Source: Streptomyces roseus (GTDB lineage Bacteria > Actinomycetota > Actinomycetes > Streptomycetales > Streptomycetaceae). From it: a stretch of DNA of 64,000 nt. Under the pieces are notes generated by a model, which was not told the DNA's origin, made no database searches, and worked only from the letters and a program-made list of their open reading frames with translations. Positions 52,552 through 60,903 of this stretch are shown piece after piece. Both the position numbers and the translations under genes were made by a program. Location: positions 1-64,000 of the forward strand of contig NZ_LFML01000051.1 in assembly GCF_001044425.1 (NCBI RefSeq), read 5' to 3'. The stretch's first letter is position 1; each line of letters starts with the position of its first letter.

Positions 52552-53343
52552 ATGGAGATGAATGCCTCTTACACCAGTTTCGTCGCGGTCGGCGACTCCT
52601 TCACGGAGGGCATGTCCGACCTGATGCCCGACGGCTCCTACCGCGGCTGGGCCGACCTGCTGGCCGCCCGCCTCGCGGCGCGCGAGCCCGGGTTCCGCTA
52701 CGCGAACCTCGCGGTGCGCGGGAAGCTGATCGGGCAGATCGCCGAGGACCAGGCCCCGGTCGCGGCGGCGATGGGCGCGGACGTCGTGACGCTGGTCGGC
52801 GGTCTGAACGACGCGCTGCGGCCGAAGGTGGACATGGGCAGGGTGCGCGGGCACCTGGAGGAAGCCGTGGGCCTGCTGGCCCCCTCGTGCAAGACGCTGG
52901 TGCTGATGCGCTCGCCGGGGCGCAACGGGCCGGTGATGGACCGGTTCCGGCCGCGCATGGAGGAGCTCTTCGTCATCATCGAGGAGCTCGCCGCCCGCCA
53001 CGGGGCCCTGGTGGTCGACCTGTACGGGGCCGCGGCGCTCGCCGACCCCCGCATGTGGGACGTGGACCGGCTGCACCTGACGGCCGAGGGCCACCGCCGG
53101 GTCGCGGAGGCCGTCTGGCAGACGCTGGGCCTGCCGCCCGAGCAGGACTGGCGCACGGACCTCCCGGCCACCGCGCCGCCGGGCTGGGCCGCGCGCCGCT
53201 CGCAGGACCTGAGCTTCGCCCGGCGGCACCTGCTGCCGTGGGTGGGCCGCCGGCTGACGGGCCGTTCCTCCGGGGACGGCCGCCCGGCCAAGCGCCCGGA
53301 GCTGCTGCCGTACGAGGCCACGGCGGCCGAGCCGCTCTCGTAG
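52552..53343 (+). CDS. SGNH/GDSL-type hydrolase
   Basis: The 263-residue protein has the catalytic GDS block (FVAVGDSFTEG, Ser16), the glycine of block II in ANLAVRGKL, the asparagine in VGGLNDALRP (block III) and the DxxH block V in VDRLHLTAEGH. It is an esterase, lipase or deacetylase of the SGNH group. There is no signal peptide, so it acts in the cytosol. The C-terminal 60 residues are basic and beyond the usual fold. Its start may be leaderless, and purB follows. Confidence 0.85.
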   Translation: MEMNASYTSFVAVGDSFTEGMSDLMPDGSYRGWADLLAARLAAREPGFRYANLAVRGKLIGQIAEDQAPVAAAMGADVVTLVGGLNDALRPKVDMGRVRGHLEEAVGLLAPSCKTLVLMRSPGRNGPVMDRFRPRMEELFVIIEELAARHGALVVDLYGAAALADPRMWDVDRLHLTAEGHRRVAEAVWQTLGLPPEQDWRTDLPATAPPGWAARRSQDLSFARRHLLPWVGRRLTGRSSGDGRPAKRPELLPYEATAAEPLS

Positions 53344-53377
53344 CAAGGCACAATCCGGGGCAGGGTCCCTACCTGCG

Positions 53378-53406
53378 TAAACACACAGCCGCGGCCCAAG
53401 TAGAAT
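53378..53406 (+). promoter_or_regulatory. Candidate purB promoter implying a leaderless mRNA
   Basis: TAAACA (53378-53383) and TAGAAT (53401-53406) are 17 bp apart. The GTG of purB begins 8 bp after the -10 box, which is about where transcription would start. No ribosome site is visible. Confidence 0.5.
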
Positions 53407-53414
53407 CCCTACAC

Positions 53415-54848
53415 GTGACAGCCAAGCCCCGCATCCCCAATGTCCTGGCCGGCCGCTACGCCTCCGCGGAGCTCGCCGTCCTGTGGTCCCCCGAGTACAA
53501 GGTGACGCTGGAGCGGCGGCTGTGGCTCGCCGTGCTCCGCGCCCAGAAGGACCTCGGCATCGAGGTCCCGGACGCCGCCCTCGCCGACTACGAGCGCGTC
53601 CTGGAGACGGTCGACCTCGCCTCCATCGCCGAGCGCGAGAAGGTCACCCGGCACGACGTGAAGGCCCGCATCGAGGAGTTCAACGCCCTCGCCGGTCACG
53701 AGCACGTCCACAAGGGCATGACCTCGCGCGACCTCACCGAGAACGTCGAGCAGCTCCAGATCCGGCTCTCGCTGGAGCTGGCCCGCGACCGCACGGTCGC
53801 CGTCCTCGCCCGCCTCGGCAAGCTGGCCGGCGAGCACGCCGAGCTGGTCATGGCAGGCCGCTCCCACAACGTCGCCGCGCAGGCGACCACCCTGGGCAAG
53901 CGGTTCGCGACGGCGGCCGACGAGCTGCTGGTCGCCTACGCCCGCCTGGAGGACCTGCTCGGCCGCTACCCGCTGCGCGGGATCAAGGGCCCGGTCGGCA
54001 CCGCCCAGGACATGCTCGACCTGCTGGGCGGGGACGCCTCGAAGCTGGCCGACCTGGAGCAGCGGATCGCCGCCCACCTCGGCTTCGCCCAGGCCTTCAC
54101 CTCCGTCGGCCAGGTCTACCCCCGCTCGCTCGACTACGACGTGGTCACCGCCCTGGTGCAGCTGGCGGCCGCCCCCTCGTCGATCGCGAAGACCATCCGC
54201 CTGATGGCCGGCCACGAGCTGGTCACCGAGGGCTTCAAGCCCGGCCAGGTCGGCTCCTCCGCGATGCCGCACAAGATGAACACCCGCTCCTGCGAGCGCG
54301 TCAACGGCCTGATGGTCATCCTGCGCGGCTACGCCTCGATGACCGGCGAGCTGGCCGGCGACCAGTGGAACGAGGGCGACGTGTCCTGTTCCGTGGTCCG
54401 CCGGGTGGCCCTGCCCGACGCGTTCTTCGCGTTCGACGGACTGCTGGAGACCTTCCTGACGGTCCTCGACGAGTTCGGCGCCTTCCCGGCCGTCGTGGCC
54501 CGCGAGCTGGACCGCTACCTGCCGTTCCTCGCGACCACCAAGGTCCTGATGGGCGCGGTGCGGGCGGGCGTCGGCCGCGAGGCCGCCCACGAGGTCATCA
54601 AGGAGCACGCGGTGGCCTCCGCGCTCGCCATGCGCGAGCAGGGCGCCGAACGCAACGAGCTGCTGGACAAGCTGGCCGCCGACGAGCGGATGCCGCTGGA
54701 CCGGGCGCAGCTCGACGCCCTGATGGCCGACAAGCTGTCCTTCACGGGCGCGGCCGGTGACCAGGTCGCCACGGTGATCTCCCGTATCGAGGCGATCGCC
54801 AAGCAGCACCCGGAGGCCGCCGGGTACGCGCCGGGGTCGATCCTCTGA
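53415..54848 (+). CDS. purB: Adenylosuccinate lyase
   Basis: PurB splits SAICAR and adenylosuccinate, releasing fumarate, in purine synthesis. The 477-residue protein has the fumarase/ASL signature GSSAMPHKMN (from residue 280), TSRDLTENVEQ and the RSHNVAAQATTLGKR region, given in part, with the catalytic His. The start is GTG 53415; the longer frame upstream overlaps the GDSL gene and was rejected. A -10 box 8 bp before the GTG suggests leaderless translation. The stop overlaps the presumed CTG start of the DNA glycosylase gene. Confidence 0.95.
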   Translation: MTAKPRIPNVLAGRYASAELAVLWSPEYKVTLERRLWLAVLRAQKDLGIEVPDAALADYERVLETVDLASIAEREKVTRHDVKARIEEFNALAGHEHVHKGMTSRDLTENVEQLQIRLSLELARDRTVAVLARLGKLAGEHAELVMAGRSHNVAAQATTLGKRFATAADELLVAYARLEDLLGRYPLRGIKGPVGTAQDMLDLLGGDASKLADLEQRIAAHLGFAQAFTSVGQVYPRSLDYDVVTALVQLAAAPSSIAKTIRLMAGHELVTEGFKPGQVGSSAMPHKMNTRSCERVNGLMVILRGYASMTGELAGDQWNEGDVSCSVVRRVALPDAFFAFDGLLETFLTVLDEFGAFPAVVARELDRYLPFLATTKVLMGAVRAGVGREAAHEVIKEHAVASALAMREQGAERNELLDKLAADERMPLDRAQLDALMADKLSFTGAAGDQVATVISRIEAIAKQHPEAAGYAPGSIL

Positions 54849-55393
54849 CCCCCGAGGAGCTGAGCGCCGCCCGTGACCGCGTCCTCCCGGACGTGGTCGC
54901 GGGCGGTCTGCGGGTGCTGTTCTGCGGGATCAACCCCGGTCTCCTCTCCGCCGCGACGGGCCATCACTTCGCCCGCCCAGGCAATCGCTTCTGGCCGGTC
55001 CTGCACCTGTCCGGCTTCACCCCGCGCCGCCTGGACCCGGCGGAGCAGGAGGAGCTGCTGACCTACCGGCTCGGCATCACCAACGTCGTCGCCCGCGCCA
55101 CGGCCCGCGCCGACGAGCTGAGCGCGGAGGAGTTCCGCGAGGGCGGCCGCATCCTGACCGCGAAGGTGGAACTGTTGCGCCCGCAGTGGCTGGCGGTCGT
55201 CGGAGTGACGGCCTACCGCACGGCCTTCGGCGAGCGGAAGGCTCAGATCGGCCCCCAGGAGCGAACCATCGGCTCCACCCGCATCTGGGCCCTCCCCAAC
55301 CCCAGCGGCCTCAACGCCCATTGGACCGCGGAGTCCATGGCCCAGGAGTACGCCCGCCTGCGCACGGCCGCCGACCACACCCCGGATGCCTAG
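54845..55393 (+). CDS. mug: Mismatch-specific uracil/thymine DNA glycosylase (Mug/TDG family)
   Basis: The enzyme removes U or T mispaired with G in DNA repair. The protein has GLRVLFCGINPGLLSAATGHHFARPGNRFWPVLH (noted by its GINPG and ARPGNRFW motifs) and the C-terminal LPNPSGLN. No ATG, GTG or TTG upstream gives the TPEELSAARD leader that I recall from Streptomyces homologs, and the first such codon is GTG 54893, which would remove 16 residues. I therefore place the start at CTG 54845, which overlaps the purB stop as CTGA. Its TAG overlaps that of the convergent gene. Confidence 0.82.
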   Translation: MTPEELSAARDRVLPDVVAGGLRVLFCGINPGLLSAATGHHFARPGNRFWPVLHLSGFTPRRLDPAEQEELLTYRLGITNVVARATARADELSAEEFREGGRILTAKVELLRPQWLAVVGVTAYRTAFGERKAQIGPQERTIGSTRIWALPNPSGLNAHWTAESMAQEYARLRTAADHTPDA

Positions 55394-55824
55394 GGCGGGT
55401 CGATCACGGTCACCGCGGCCATCAGCTGCGGCGAGTGGTCGGCCCCCCAGCGGGCCTCGTAGACGGCGACCCAGCGGCCCTCGACCCGCCAGAGGTGCAG
55501 GTGATCGCTGGTGTCGCCGATCTCCTGCCACGGCTGCGCCACCTCCCGGGCCTCCGTCCGCAGCCGCAGGCTGTCGAGCGTGAACCGGTCCGGCTTGCCC
55601 CAGCGCTCCTCCAGCCGCTGGGCCAGAGCCTCGAACTCGGCGGCCACCTGCTCCTCGTGCGCCAGGCGATCGGCCGCGTCCTCGTCCCCGTACCACCGGC
55701 TGCCGCCCAGCTCGGCGAGGTGGTAGCCGGGCCCGCTGGTGCCCACTTCGGACCTGCCCCGGACGTCGGGGAAAGCACGCGTCCGGAGCCGGTCGATCGT
55801 GTCGAGATGCTCTGCCGTGGTCAT
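55390..55824 (-). CDS. Hypothetical protein (144 residues)
   Basis: I do not recognise this family. The protein is soluble, acidic and mixed alpha/beta: a helical N-terminal half (TAEHLDTIDRLRTRAF, EEQVAAEFEALAQRLEERWG) and a beta-rich C-terminal half with Trp residues (LHLWRVEGRWVAVYEARWG). No catalytic motif is evident. ATG 55824 gives the shortest convincing start. The stop codon TAG overlaps that of mug in the palindrome CTAG. Confidence 0.6.
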   Translation of the reverse strand: MTTAEHLDTIDRLRTRAFPDVRGRSEVGTSGPGYHLAELGGSRWYGDEDAADRLAHEEQVAAEFEALAQRLEERWGKPDRFTLDSLRLRTEAREVAQPWQEIGDTSDHLHLWRVEGRWVAVYEARWGADHSPQLMAAVTVIDPP

Positions 55825-55864
55825 GCCGTCAGTATCGCGCCGGGGTCTGACAACTGGCCCGGCG

Positions 55865-56614
55865 TCACGCGTCCCGCCGGCGCACCGCCAGCCAGCCTGC
55901 GGCCAACGCGGCCACCGCCCACAGCGCGAGCACCCCGAGGCCGCTCCAGGGGCCGAGCCGACCGGTGGACTCCAGACGCAGGACCAGCTGTCCCGCCTGG
56001 TCCGGCAGGAACTCGGCTGCACCGCCCGCGGCTTGGCCGATGATGAACGGCACCATGACGACGAAGGGTATGAGCACGCTCAGCACGATCGCCGCACTGC
56101 GCAGCACCGCCGTCAGTCCCGCCGCGAACAGCGCCATCAGCGTCAGGTACACCCCGCTGCCGAAGACGGCCCGGAGGGCACCCGGGTCCCCCAGCGACAG
56201 CGCGTACCGGCCCATGAACGCCTGCCCCAGGACGAATGTGAGCAGGCCGGTGACCTGCCCCACCAGGAAGGCCAGCGCACCGACCATGGCGATCTTCGAC
56301 AGGTAGAAACGGGTCCGGTTCGGCACCGAGGTCAGCGTCGTGCGCAGGGCGCCGTGGTGGAACTCGGCGGCCAGGGCGCTCGCCCCAAAGGTGAACGCCG
56401 CTATCTGGCCGAAGTTGATGCCGTAGAAGGCTCCGAGCAGCGGATCCTCCCCCAGGGCGCCCGCTTCCGCCTGGCCGACGGCGGCGCAAGCCAGCGCCTG
56501 TATCCCGGCGGTGGCCACGAACACGGCGATCAGCGCCCCGAACGTGCCGCGCAGGGACCGTATCTTGAGCCATTCCGAGTGCAGGACGGGGACGGTGGGC
56601 AGAGCGGCGCTCAT
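55865..56614 (-). CDS. ABC transporter permease (ABC-2 type)
   Basis: This 249-residue membrane protein has six hydrophobic segments and the N-terminal VLHSEWLKIRSLRGT, the coupling-region motif of ABC-2 permeases. It lies 29 bp after the ABC ATPase gene on the same strand; AGGAGG precedes the ATG. With that ATPase it should form an exporter, probably of an antimicrobial peptide or lipid-like compound, as for other such systems beside two-component genes. Substrate unknown. Confidence 0.85.
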   Translation of the reverse strand: MSAALPTVPVLHSEWLKIRSLRGTFGALIAVFVATAGIQALACAAVGQAEAGALGEDPLLGAFYGINFGQIAAFTFGASALAAEFHHGALRTTLTSVPNRTRFYLSKIAMVGALAFLVGQVTGLLTFVLGQAFMGRYALSLGDPGALRAVFGSGVYLTLMALFAAGLTAVLRSAAIVLSVLIPFVVMVPFIIGQAAGGAAEFLPDQAGQLVLRLESTGRLGPWSGLGVLALWAVAALAAGWLAVRRRDA

Positions 56615-56643
56615 GGCGGAGCCTCCTTGGGTCTGGATGAAAG

Positions 56644-57555
56644 TCAGTGGGTGGCGGCGAACTGGGCATGGCCGGCCGTGAGGTCGAGGTACGCCTGCTC
56701 CAGCGAGGCCCGCTCGTCGGAGAGTTCCAGCACGGGGATGCCCTCGCGGGCGGCCAGGGGGCCGAGCTGCTCGGCCCGTATGCCCTCCACGGTCCAGCGC
56801 CCGCCGTCGGCGGCCGCCAACTCGAAGCCGTCCCGGGCCAAAGCCGCCCGGAGCCGGACCGGATCCGAGGTGCGCAGCCGCACCTTCGGGGTGCTGCGGG
56901 CCTCGATGAACTCCTCCATCGAGGAGTCGGCCAAGAGCCTGCCCTGACCGAGCACGACCAGGTGGTCGGCGAGCGCCGCGGTCTCGGACATCAGATGGCT
57001 GGAGACGAGCACGGTGCGGCCCTCGGCAGCGAGGCCCCGCATCAGCTCGCGGATCCAGATGATGCCTTCGGGGTCGAGCCCATTGGTGGGCTCGTCCAGC
57101 AGCAGCACCTCGGGATCCCCCAGCAGCGCGGCCGCTATGCCGAGACGCTGGCGCATGCCGAGCGAGAACGTCTTGATCCGTCTCTTCGCCGCCGCGGCGA
57201 TCCCCGCCTGCTCCAGTACCTCCTCCACTCGGCGCACCGGAATGCGGTTGGCCGCCGCCAGGAAGCGTAGGTGGTCCCGGGCGGTTCGCCCGCCGTGGGC
57301 CGCCTGGGCGTCCAGGAGGGCGCCGACCCGGCGGAGCGGATCGGAGAACTCGGTGAACCGAACCCCGCCGATCGTGGCCGTGCCGGAGGTCACCCGGTCA
57401 AGGCCCAGCAGCAGGCGCATCGTGGTGGACTTGCCGGCGCCGTTGGGGCCCAGGAATCCGGTGACCCGCCCCGGCAGGACATCGAAGGTGAGGCGGTCCA
57501 CGGCCCTGGTACGACCGTATTCCTTGGTCAGTTCTCGGATCTCGATGCTGTTCAT
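56644..57555 (-). CDS. ABC transporter ATP-binding protein
   Basis: The 303-residue ATPase has the Walker A GPNGAGKST (residues 36-44), the signature FSLGMRQRLGIA, the Walker B LLLDEPTNGLDP and the switch His in VLVSSHLM. It resembles BcrA-type and DrrA-type ATPases of antibiotic exporters; the C-terminal 80 residues are the usual regulatory extension. It is divergent from a histidine kinase gene across 108 bp containing a 24-bp palindrome, which suggests control by the neighbouring two-component system. Confidence 0.92.
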   Translation of the reverse strand: MNSIEIRELTKEYGRTRAVDRLTFDVLPGRVTGFLGPNGAGKSTTMRLLLGLDRVTSGTATIGGVRFTEFSDPLRRVGALLDAQAAHGGRTARDHLRFLAAANRIPVRRVEEVLEQAGIAAAAKRRIKTFSLGMRQRLGIAAALLGDPEVLLLDEPTNGLDPEGIIWIRELMRGLAAEGRTVLVSSHLMSETAALADHLVVLGQGRLLADSSMEEFIEARSTPKVRLRTSDPVRLRAALARDGFELAAADGGRWTVEGIRAEQLGPLAAREGIPVLELSDERASLEQAYLDLTAGHAQFAATH

Positions 57556-57608
57556 GGCTCAAGAGTCGCCGCCCGCCCCACCCCCCTTCCTCCCCCATGC
57601 GAGGGTCC

Positions 57609-57632
57609 CGTCTCCCCCACGTGGGGGAGACG
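57609..57632. promoter_or_regulatory. Perfect 24-bp palindrome between ABC and two-component genes
   Basis: CGTCTCCCCCAC is followed by its exact reverse complement GTGGGGGAGACG. It lies 53 bp before the ABC ATPase start and 31 bp before the kinase start. A related CCTCCCCCATG word is nearby at about 57590. It is an excellent operator candidate for the linked response regulator, in a divergent control region. Confidence 0.65.
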
Positions 57633-57663
57633 CATCCTGGCCGGTCACTGCCACGATGGAGCC

Positions 57664-58839
57664 ATGTACCGACTGCTCCGTGCCCCCTTCCAACCAGTGA
57701 CCTACTCACGCTGGTTGCATCTGTGCGTGCCCGTGCTGCTGCTGGCGCTGTGGATGTTCATAGAGCCGGCGTGGCCGTGGATGCCGTTGGTCATCGTCAT
57801 ACCGTTCGGCCTGGTGCCGTGGGTGCGGCTGGCGGAGGGGCTTCAGGCGCAGTTCCTGCTCACACCGTACGATCGCGGCTCCACGGACAGCGGCATCAGT
57901 GCCGCGCCGTCGGCTCGGTGGGGCGACCGGTGGCGGACGCTGCTGTGGCTCGAAGCGCGGCTCGCCATCGCGCTCGGCGCCATGACCGCGACCGTATGGC
58001 TCCCGACGATCACGGTCGAACTGATCGCGGCCGCACTCGGGCATCCGCTCCATGCGGACCTCATGATCCCCTTCACTCCCCCGCGTTGGGCCGCCGCTCT
58101 GCTCGTGCCCGTGCCGTTGATTCTCCTCATGGTCATAGTGGTGCTGCTGGGAGAGCTGGTCACCGCGATCGCGCGCCGACTGCTGGGGCCTTCGGCCGCC
58201 GAGCGGCTCACCGCACTGGAAGCCCGCACCGAGCAGCTGCTGGAGCGCACCCGCATCGCGCGGGAGCTGCACGACTCGATCGGGCACGCCCTGACGGTCG
58301 CCGTGGTGCAGGCGGGGGCGGCCAGGGCCGCGGGCGACCCCGCGTTCACCGACCGGGCGCTGAGTGCGATCGAGGAGACGGGCCGGGCCGCGCTGGAGGA
58401 CCTGGAACGGGTCCTGCTGGTCCTGCGGGAGTCGGCGCAGCCGGCGTCGCAGCGGCCGACGCTGGCCGAGGCGGACCGGCTGCTGGAGTCCGCCCGGGCC
58501 TCGGGTTCGGAGGTGGACGCACAACTCACGGGACCACTGGAGCGGTTGCCGGGCCCGGTCACCCGGGAGGGTTACCGGATCCTGCAAGAGGCACTCACGA
58601 ACGTACTGCGGCACTGCGGTCCGGTACCGGTCCGGGTCCGGGTGGAGATGGCCGTCGGCAGGCTGGACATGGAGGTCACGAACCCGCTGCCACCGGGGCG
58701 CGCCTTCACCTCCGGCAGCGGGAGCGGGCTGCGCGGGATGCGGGAGCGGGCTGCGCTCCTCGGCGGAGAGGCCGAGACCGGTCCCTTCGAGGGCAGTTGG
58801 AGGGTGCGCGCCCGGCTTCCGCTGGAGCGAATACGCTGA
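57664..58839 (+). CDS. Sensor histidine kinase (HisKA_3 family)
   Basis: The 391-residue kinase has about four membrane helices in the first 170 residues, with no large extracellular domain. The phospho-acceptor motif RELHDSIGHAL places the acceptor at His203, and a C-terminal HATPase domain follows with GSGLRGMRERAALLGG. It is 4 bp from its response regulator. Kinases of this shape often sense antimicrobial compounds within the membrane and control an adjacent ABC exporter, which is the arrangement here. Confidence 0.9.
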   Translation: MYRLLRAPFQPVTYSRWLHLCVPVLLLALWMFIEPAWPWMPLVIVIPFGLVPWVRLAEGLQAQFLLTPYDRGSTDSGISAAPSARWGDRWRTLLWLEARLAIALGAMTATVWLPTITVELIAAALGHPLHADLMIPFTPPRWAAALLVPVPLILLMVIVVLLGELVTAIARRLLGPSAAERLTALEARTEQLLERTRIARELHDSIGHALTVAVVQAGAARAAGDPAFTDRALSAIEETGRAALEDLERVLLVLRESAQPASQRPTLAEADRLLESARASGSEVDAQLTGPLERLPGPVTREGYRILQEALTNVLRHCGPVPVRVRVEMAVGRLDMEVTNPLPPGRAFTSGSGSGLRGMRERAALLGGEAETGPFEGSWRVRARLPLERIR

Positions 58840-58843
58840 CCGG

Positions 58844-59494
58844 ATGCCGGTTACCGTTCTGCTCGTCGATGACGAACCCCTGGTGCGCGCGGGTCTGCGT
58901 GCCGTCCTGGATGCCCAGCCCGACATCGAGGTGGTGGGGGAGGCGGCGGACGGCGCTTCCGTCGTCCCGCTCGTGCGGCAGCTGAGGCCGGACGTGGTGG
59001 CCATGGACGTGCGGATGCCGCTGCTCGACGGGATCGAGGCGACGCGGGCCGTGCTGCGGACCGTGGACTCCCCGCCGAAGATCCTCGTGGTGACCACGTT
59101 CGAGAACGACGAGTACGTGTACCAGGCACTGCGGGCCGGTGCGGACGGGTTCTTGCTGAAGCGGGCCCGCCCCTCCGAGATCGTGCACGCGGTACGGCTG
59201 GTGGCGGAGGGCGAGACGCTGCTGTTCCCGGCGGCCGTGCGGGCGCTGGCCGCCGAGTACGGGAACCGGCAGGCGCGGGCGGTGCTGGAGCGGGCCGCCC
59301 TCACCGAGCGGGAGGAAGCCGTGCTGAGGCTGATGGCGCGCGGGTTGACGAACGTCGAGATCGCCAAGGAGCTGATCGTCGGCACGGAGACGGTGAAGTC
59401 CCATGTGAGCGCGATTTTGGGCAAGCTGGGAGCGCGGGACCGGACCCAGGCGGTGATCACGGCGTACGAGTCGGGATTCGTCGCCCCGGCCTGA
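58844..59494 (+). CDS. NarL/LuxR-type response regulator
   Basis: This 216-residue regulator has a receiver domain (LLVDDEP, phospho-acceptor Asp55 in VAMDVRMP, Lys in LLKRARP) and a C-terminal LuxR HTH (LTEREEAVLRLMARGLTNVEIAKEL, shown by its key residues). It follows the kinase by 4 bp. Its likely target is the palindrome at 57609-57632 that separates the kinase gene from the ABC transporter genes. A hairpin lies after the gene. Confidence 0.92.
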   Translation: MPVTVLLVDDEPLVRAGLRAVLDAQPDIEVVGEAADGASVVPLVRQLRPDVVAMDVRMPLLDGIEATRAVLRTVDSPPKILVVTTFENDEYVYQALRAGADGFLLKRARPSEIVHAVRLVAEGETLLFPAAVRALAAEYGNRQARAVLERAALTEREEAVLRLMARGLTNVEIAKELIVGTETVKSHVSAILGKLGARDRTQAVITAYESGFVAPA

Positions 59495-59501
59495 GGGGAG
59501 G

Positions 59502-59545
59502 GGCCGGTTCCGGCCGATGGGGGGCTGCGTCTCGCAGCGGCCCCC
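59502..59545 (+). terminator. Hairpin(s) after the response regulator gene
   Basis: GGCCGG-TT-CCGGCC (59502-59515) is a short perfect hairpin. It is followed by GGGGGGCTGC...GCAG-CGG-CCCCC (59519-59545), a longer stem with a 3-nt bulge. Together they form a plausible terminator 8 bp past the stop. Confidence 0.6.
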
Positions 59546-59595
59546 GGCGCACAGTACGATCCGGCAGACAAGCTCGCTAGCTGGGAGGACACACG

Positions 59596-60753
59596 TTGGG
59601 GCAGCTGACCGGCGGGGATCCCTCTCTGCTCCGGCGGATCAATTCGGCCGTGGTGCTGCGTGCGCTGCGGGCGGCCGGGTCGCCGACCCTCACCGACCTC
59701 ACCCGGGTGACCGGGCTGTCCCGGCCGACCGTCGAAGGCGTGGTCGAGGGGCTGATCGGGACCGGGCTCGTCGTCGAGGCCGGCGCGGAGGAGGGTGCAC
59801 GGCGCCAGGGCCGGCCGGCCAGGCGCTACCGCTTCCGGGCCGAGGCCGGGCATCTGCTCGGCATCGAAATCGGCTCGCACCGCGTCGCCGTGCTGCTCTC
59901 CGGACTGGACGGGCGGGTCATCGGCGCCGGCACCAAGGAGGTCGCCGAGACGGCGTCCGCCGACGAGCGGTTGGAGCGGGTACGGGCGGCCGTGGCCGAT
60001 CTGCTGCGCCGGGCGGGCGTCCCGCGGGACTCCCTGCGGGCGGTCGGCGTCGGCAGCCCCGGGATCGTGGAGGCCGACGGCACCGTGCGCCTGGGCACGG
60101 CCCTGCCGGGCTGGACGGGCCTCCCGCTCGGGGAGCGGCTGCGCCGCTCGTTCCGGTGTCCGGTGCAGGTGGAGAACGACGCCAACGCGGCCGCGGTCGC
60201 CGAGCACTGGAAGGGCGCCGCCCAGGACACCGACGACATGGTGTTCGTGATGGCGGGGCTCAGCCCGGGGGCGGGTTCCCTGATCGGAGGCCGCCTGCAC
60301 CGCGGGTACGGCGGGGCGGCCGGCGAGATCGGCGCCCTGCACCTGCTGGGCCGCGACGTCACGCCCGAGAAGCTGCTGTCCACGACCGGCGAGCCGCTGC
60401 ACCCGCTGGACGAGCAGGCGGTGGCCGAGGTGTTCACGATGGCCCGCCGGGGCGACGAGCGGGCCGTGGCCGCGGTGGAGCGATTCATCCAGCGGCTGGT
60501 GCACGACGTGGCGGCGCTGGTCCTGGCCATGGATCCGGAGCTCGTCGTCGTCGGCGGCTGGGCGGCCGGCCTGGACGGGGTCCTCGATCCCCTGCGCCGG
60601 GAACTGGAGCGCTACTGCCTGCGCCCCCCGAGGGTGGCGCAGTCACTGCTCGGCGAGGCCGCGGTGGCCACCGGCGCCCTGCGCCTGGCGCTGGACCACG
60701 TGGAGGAAGAACTCTTCGCGGTGGAGAAGACGGTCACGACCCGCCGCCGCTGA
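59596..60753 (+). CDS. ROK family transcriptional regulator/sugar kinase-like protein
   Basis: TTG 59596 is chosen because GGGAGGAC lies 7 bp before it. The 385-residue protein has an N-terminal winged HTH (about residues 13-75, TLTDLTRVTGLSRPTVEGVVEGL in part) and a ROK domain. That domain has an ATP-binding region GIEIGSHRVAVLL, the sugar-binding ENDANAAAVAEHW and a GYGGAAGEIG motif close to the ROK signature. The zinc-binding Cys cluster of many ROK proteins is missing, so it may act only as a sugar-responsive repressor. Targets are unknown. Confidence 0.82.
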   Translation: MGQLTGGDPSLLRRINSAVVLRALRAAGSPTLTDLTRVTGLSRPTVEGVVEGLIGTGLVVEAGAEEGARRQGRPARRYRFRAEAGHLLGIEIGSHRVAVLLSGLDGRVIGAGTKEVAETASADERLERVRAAVADLLRRAGVPRDSLRAVGVGSPGIVEADGTVRLGTALPGWTGLPLGERLRRSFRCPVQVENDANAAAVAEHWKGAAQDTDDMVFVMAGLSPGAGSLIGGRLHRGYGGAAGEIGALHLLGRDVTPEKLLSTTGEPLHPLDEQAVAEVFTMARRGDERAVAAVERFIQRLVHDVAALVLAMDPELVVVGGWAAGLDGVLDPLRRELERYCLRPPRVAQSLLGEAAVATGALRLALDHVEEELFAVEKTVTTRRR

Positions 60754-60776
60754 CCCACCGCGGCGGGCGCCGCGAA

Positions 60777-60814
60777 ACGGCCCCGTCCCGGCGGGTGGGC
60801 CGGAAGGGGGCCGT
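60777..60814 (+). terminator. Hairpin after the ROK gene
   Basis: ACGGCCCC (60777-60784) pairs with GGGGCCGT (60807-60814), with further G/C pairing inside. It lies 23 bp after the ROK stop. Confidence 0.55.
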
Positions 60815-60832
60815 CGGAAAGCCTGGCGGCGA

Positions 60833-60887
60833 CGCCGGAGCCACCTGGCAGGCACGCCGGAGGCAGCCTGGCGCAGGGGCGCCGGAG
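60833..60887. repeat. Three spaced CGCCGGAG copies
   Basis: CGCCGGAG occurs at 60833-60840, 60855-60862 and 60880-60887, interleaved with AGCCTGGCG-like words, between the ROK terminator and the gntR stop. The spacing (22 and 25 bp) suggests a decayed tandem repeat. No function is evident. Confidence 0.6.
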
Positions 60888-60903
60888 CCGGCGGAACGCG
60901 GGG

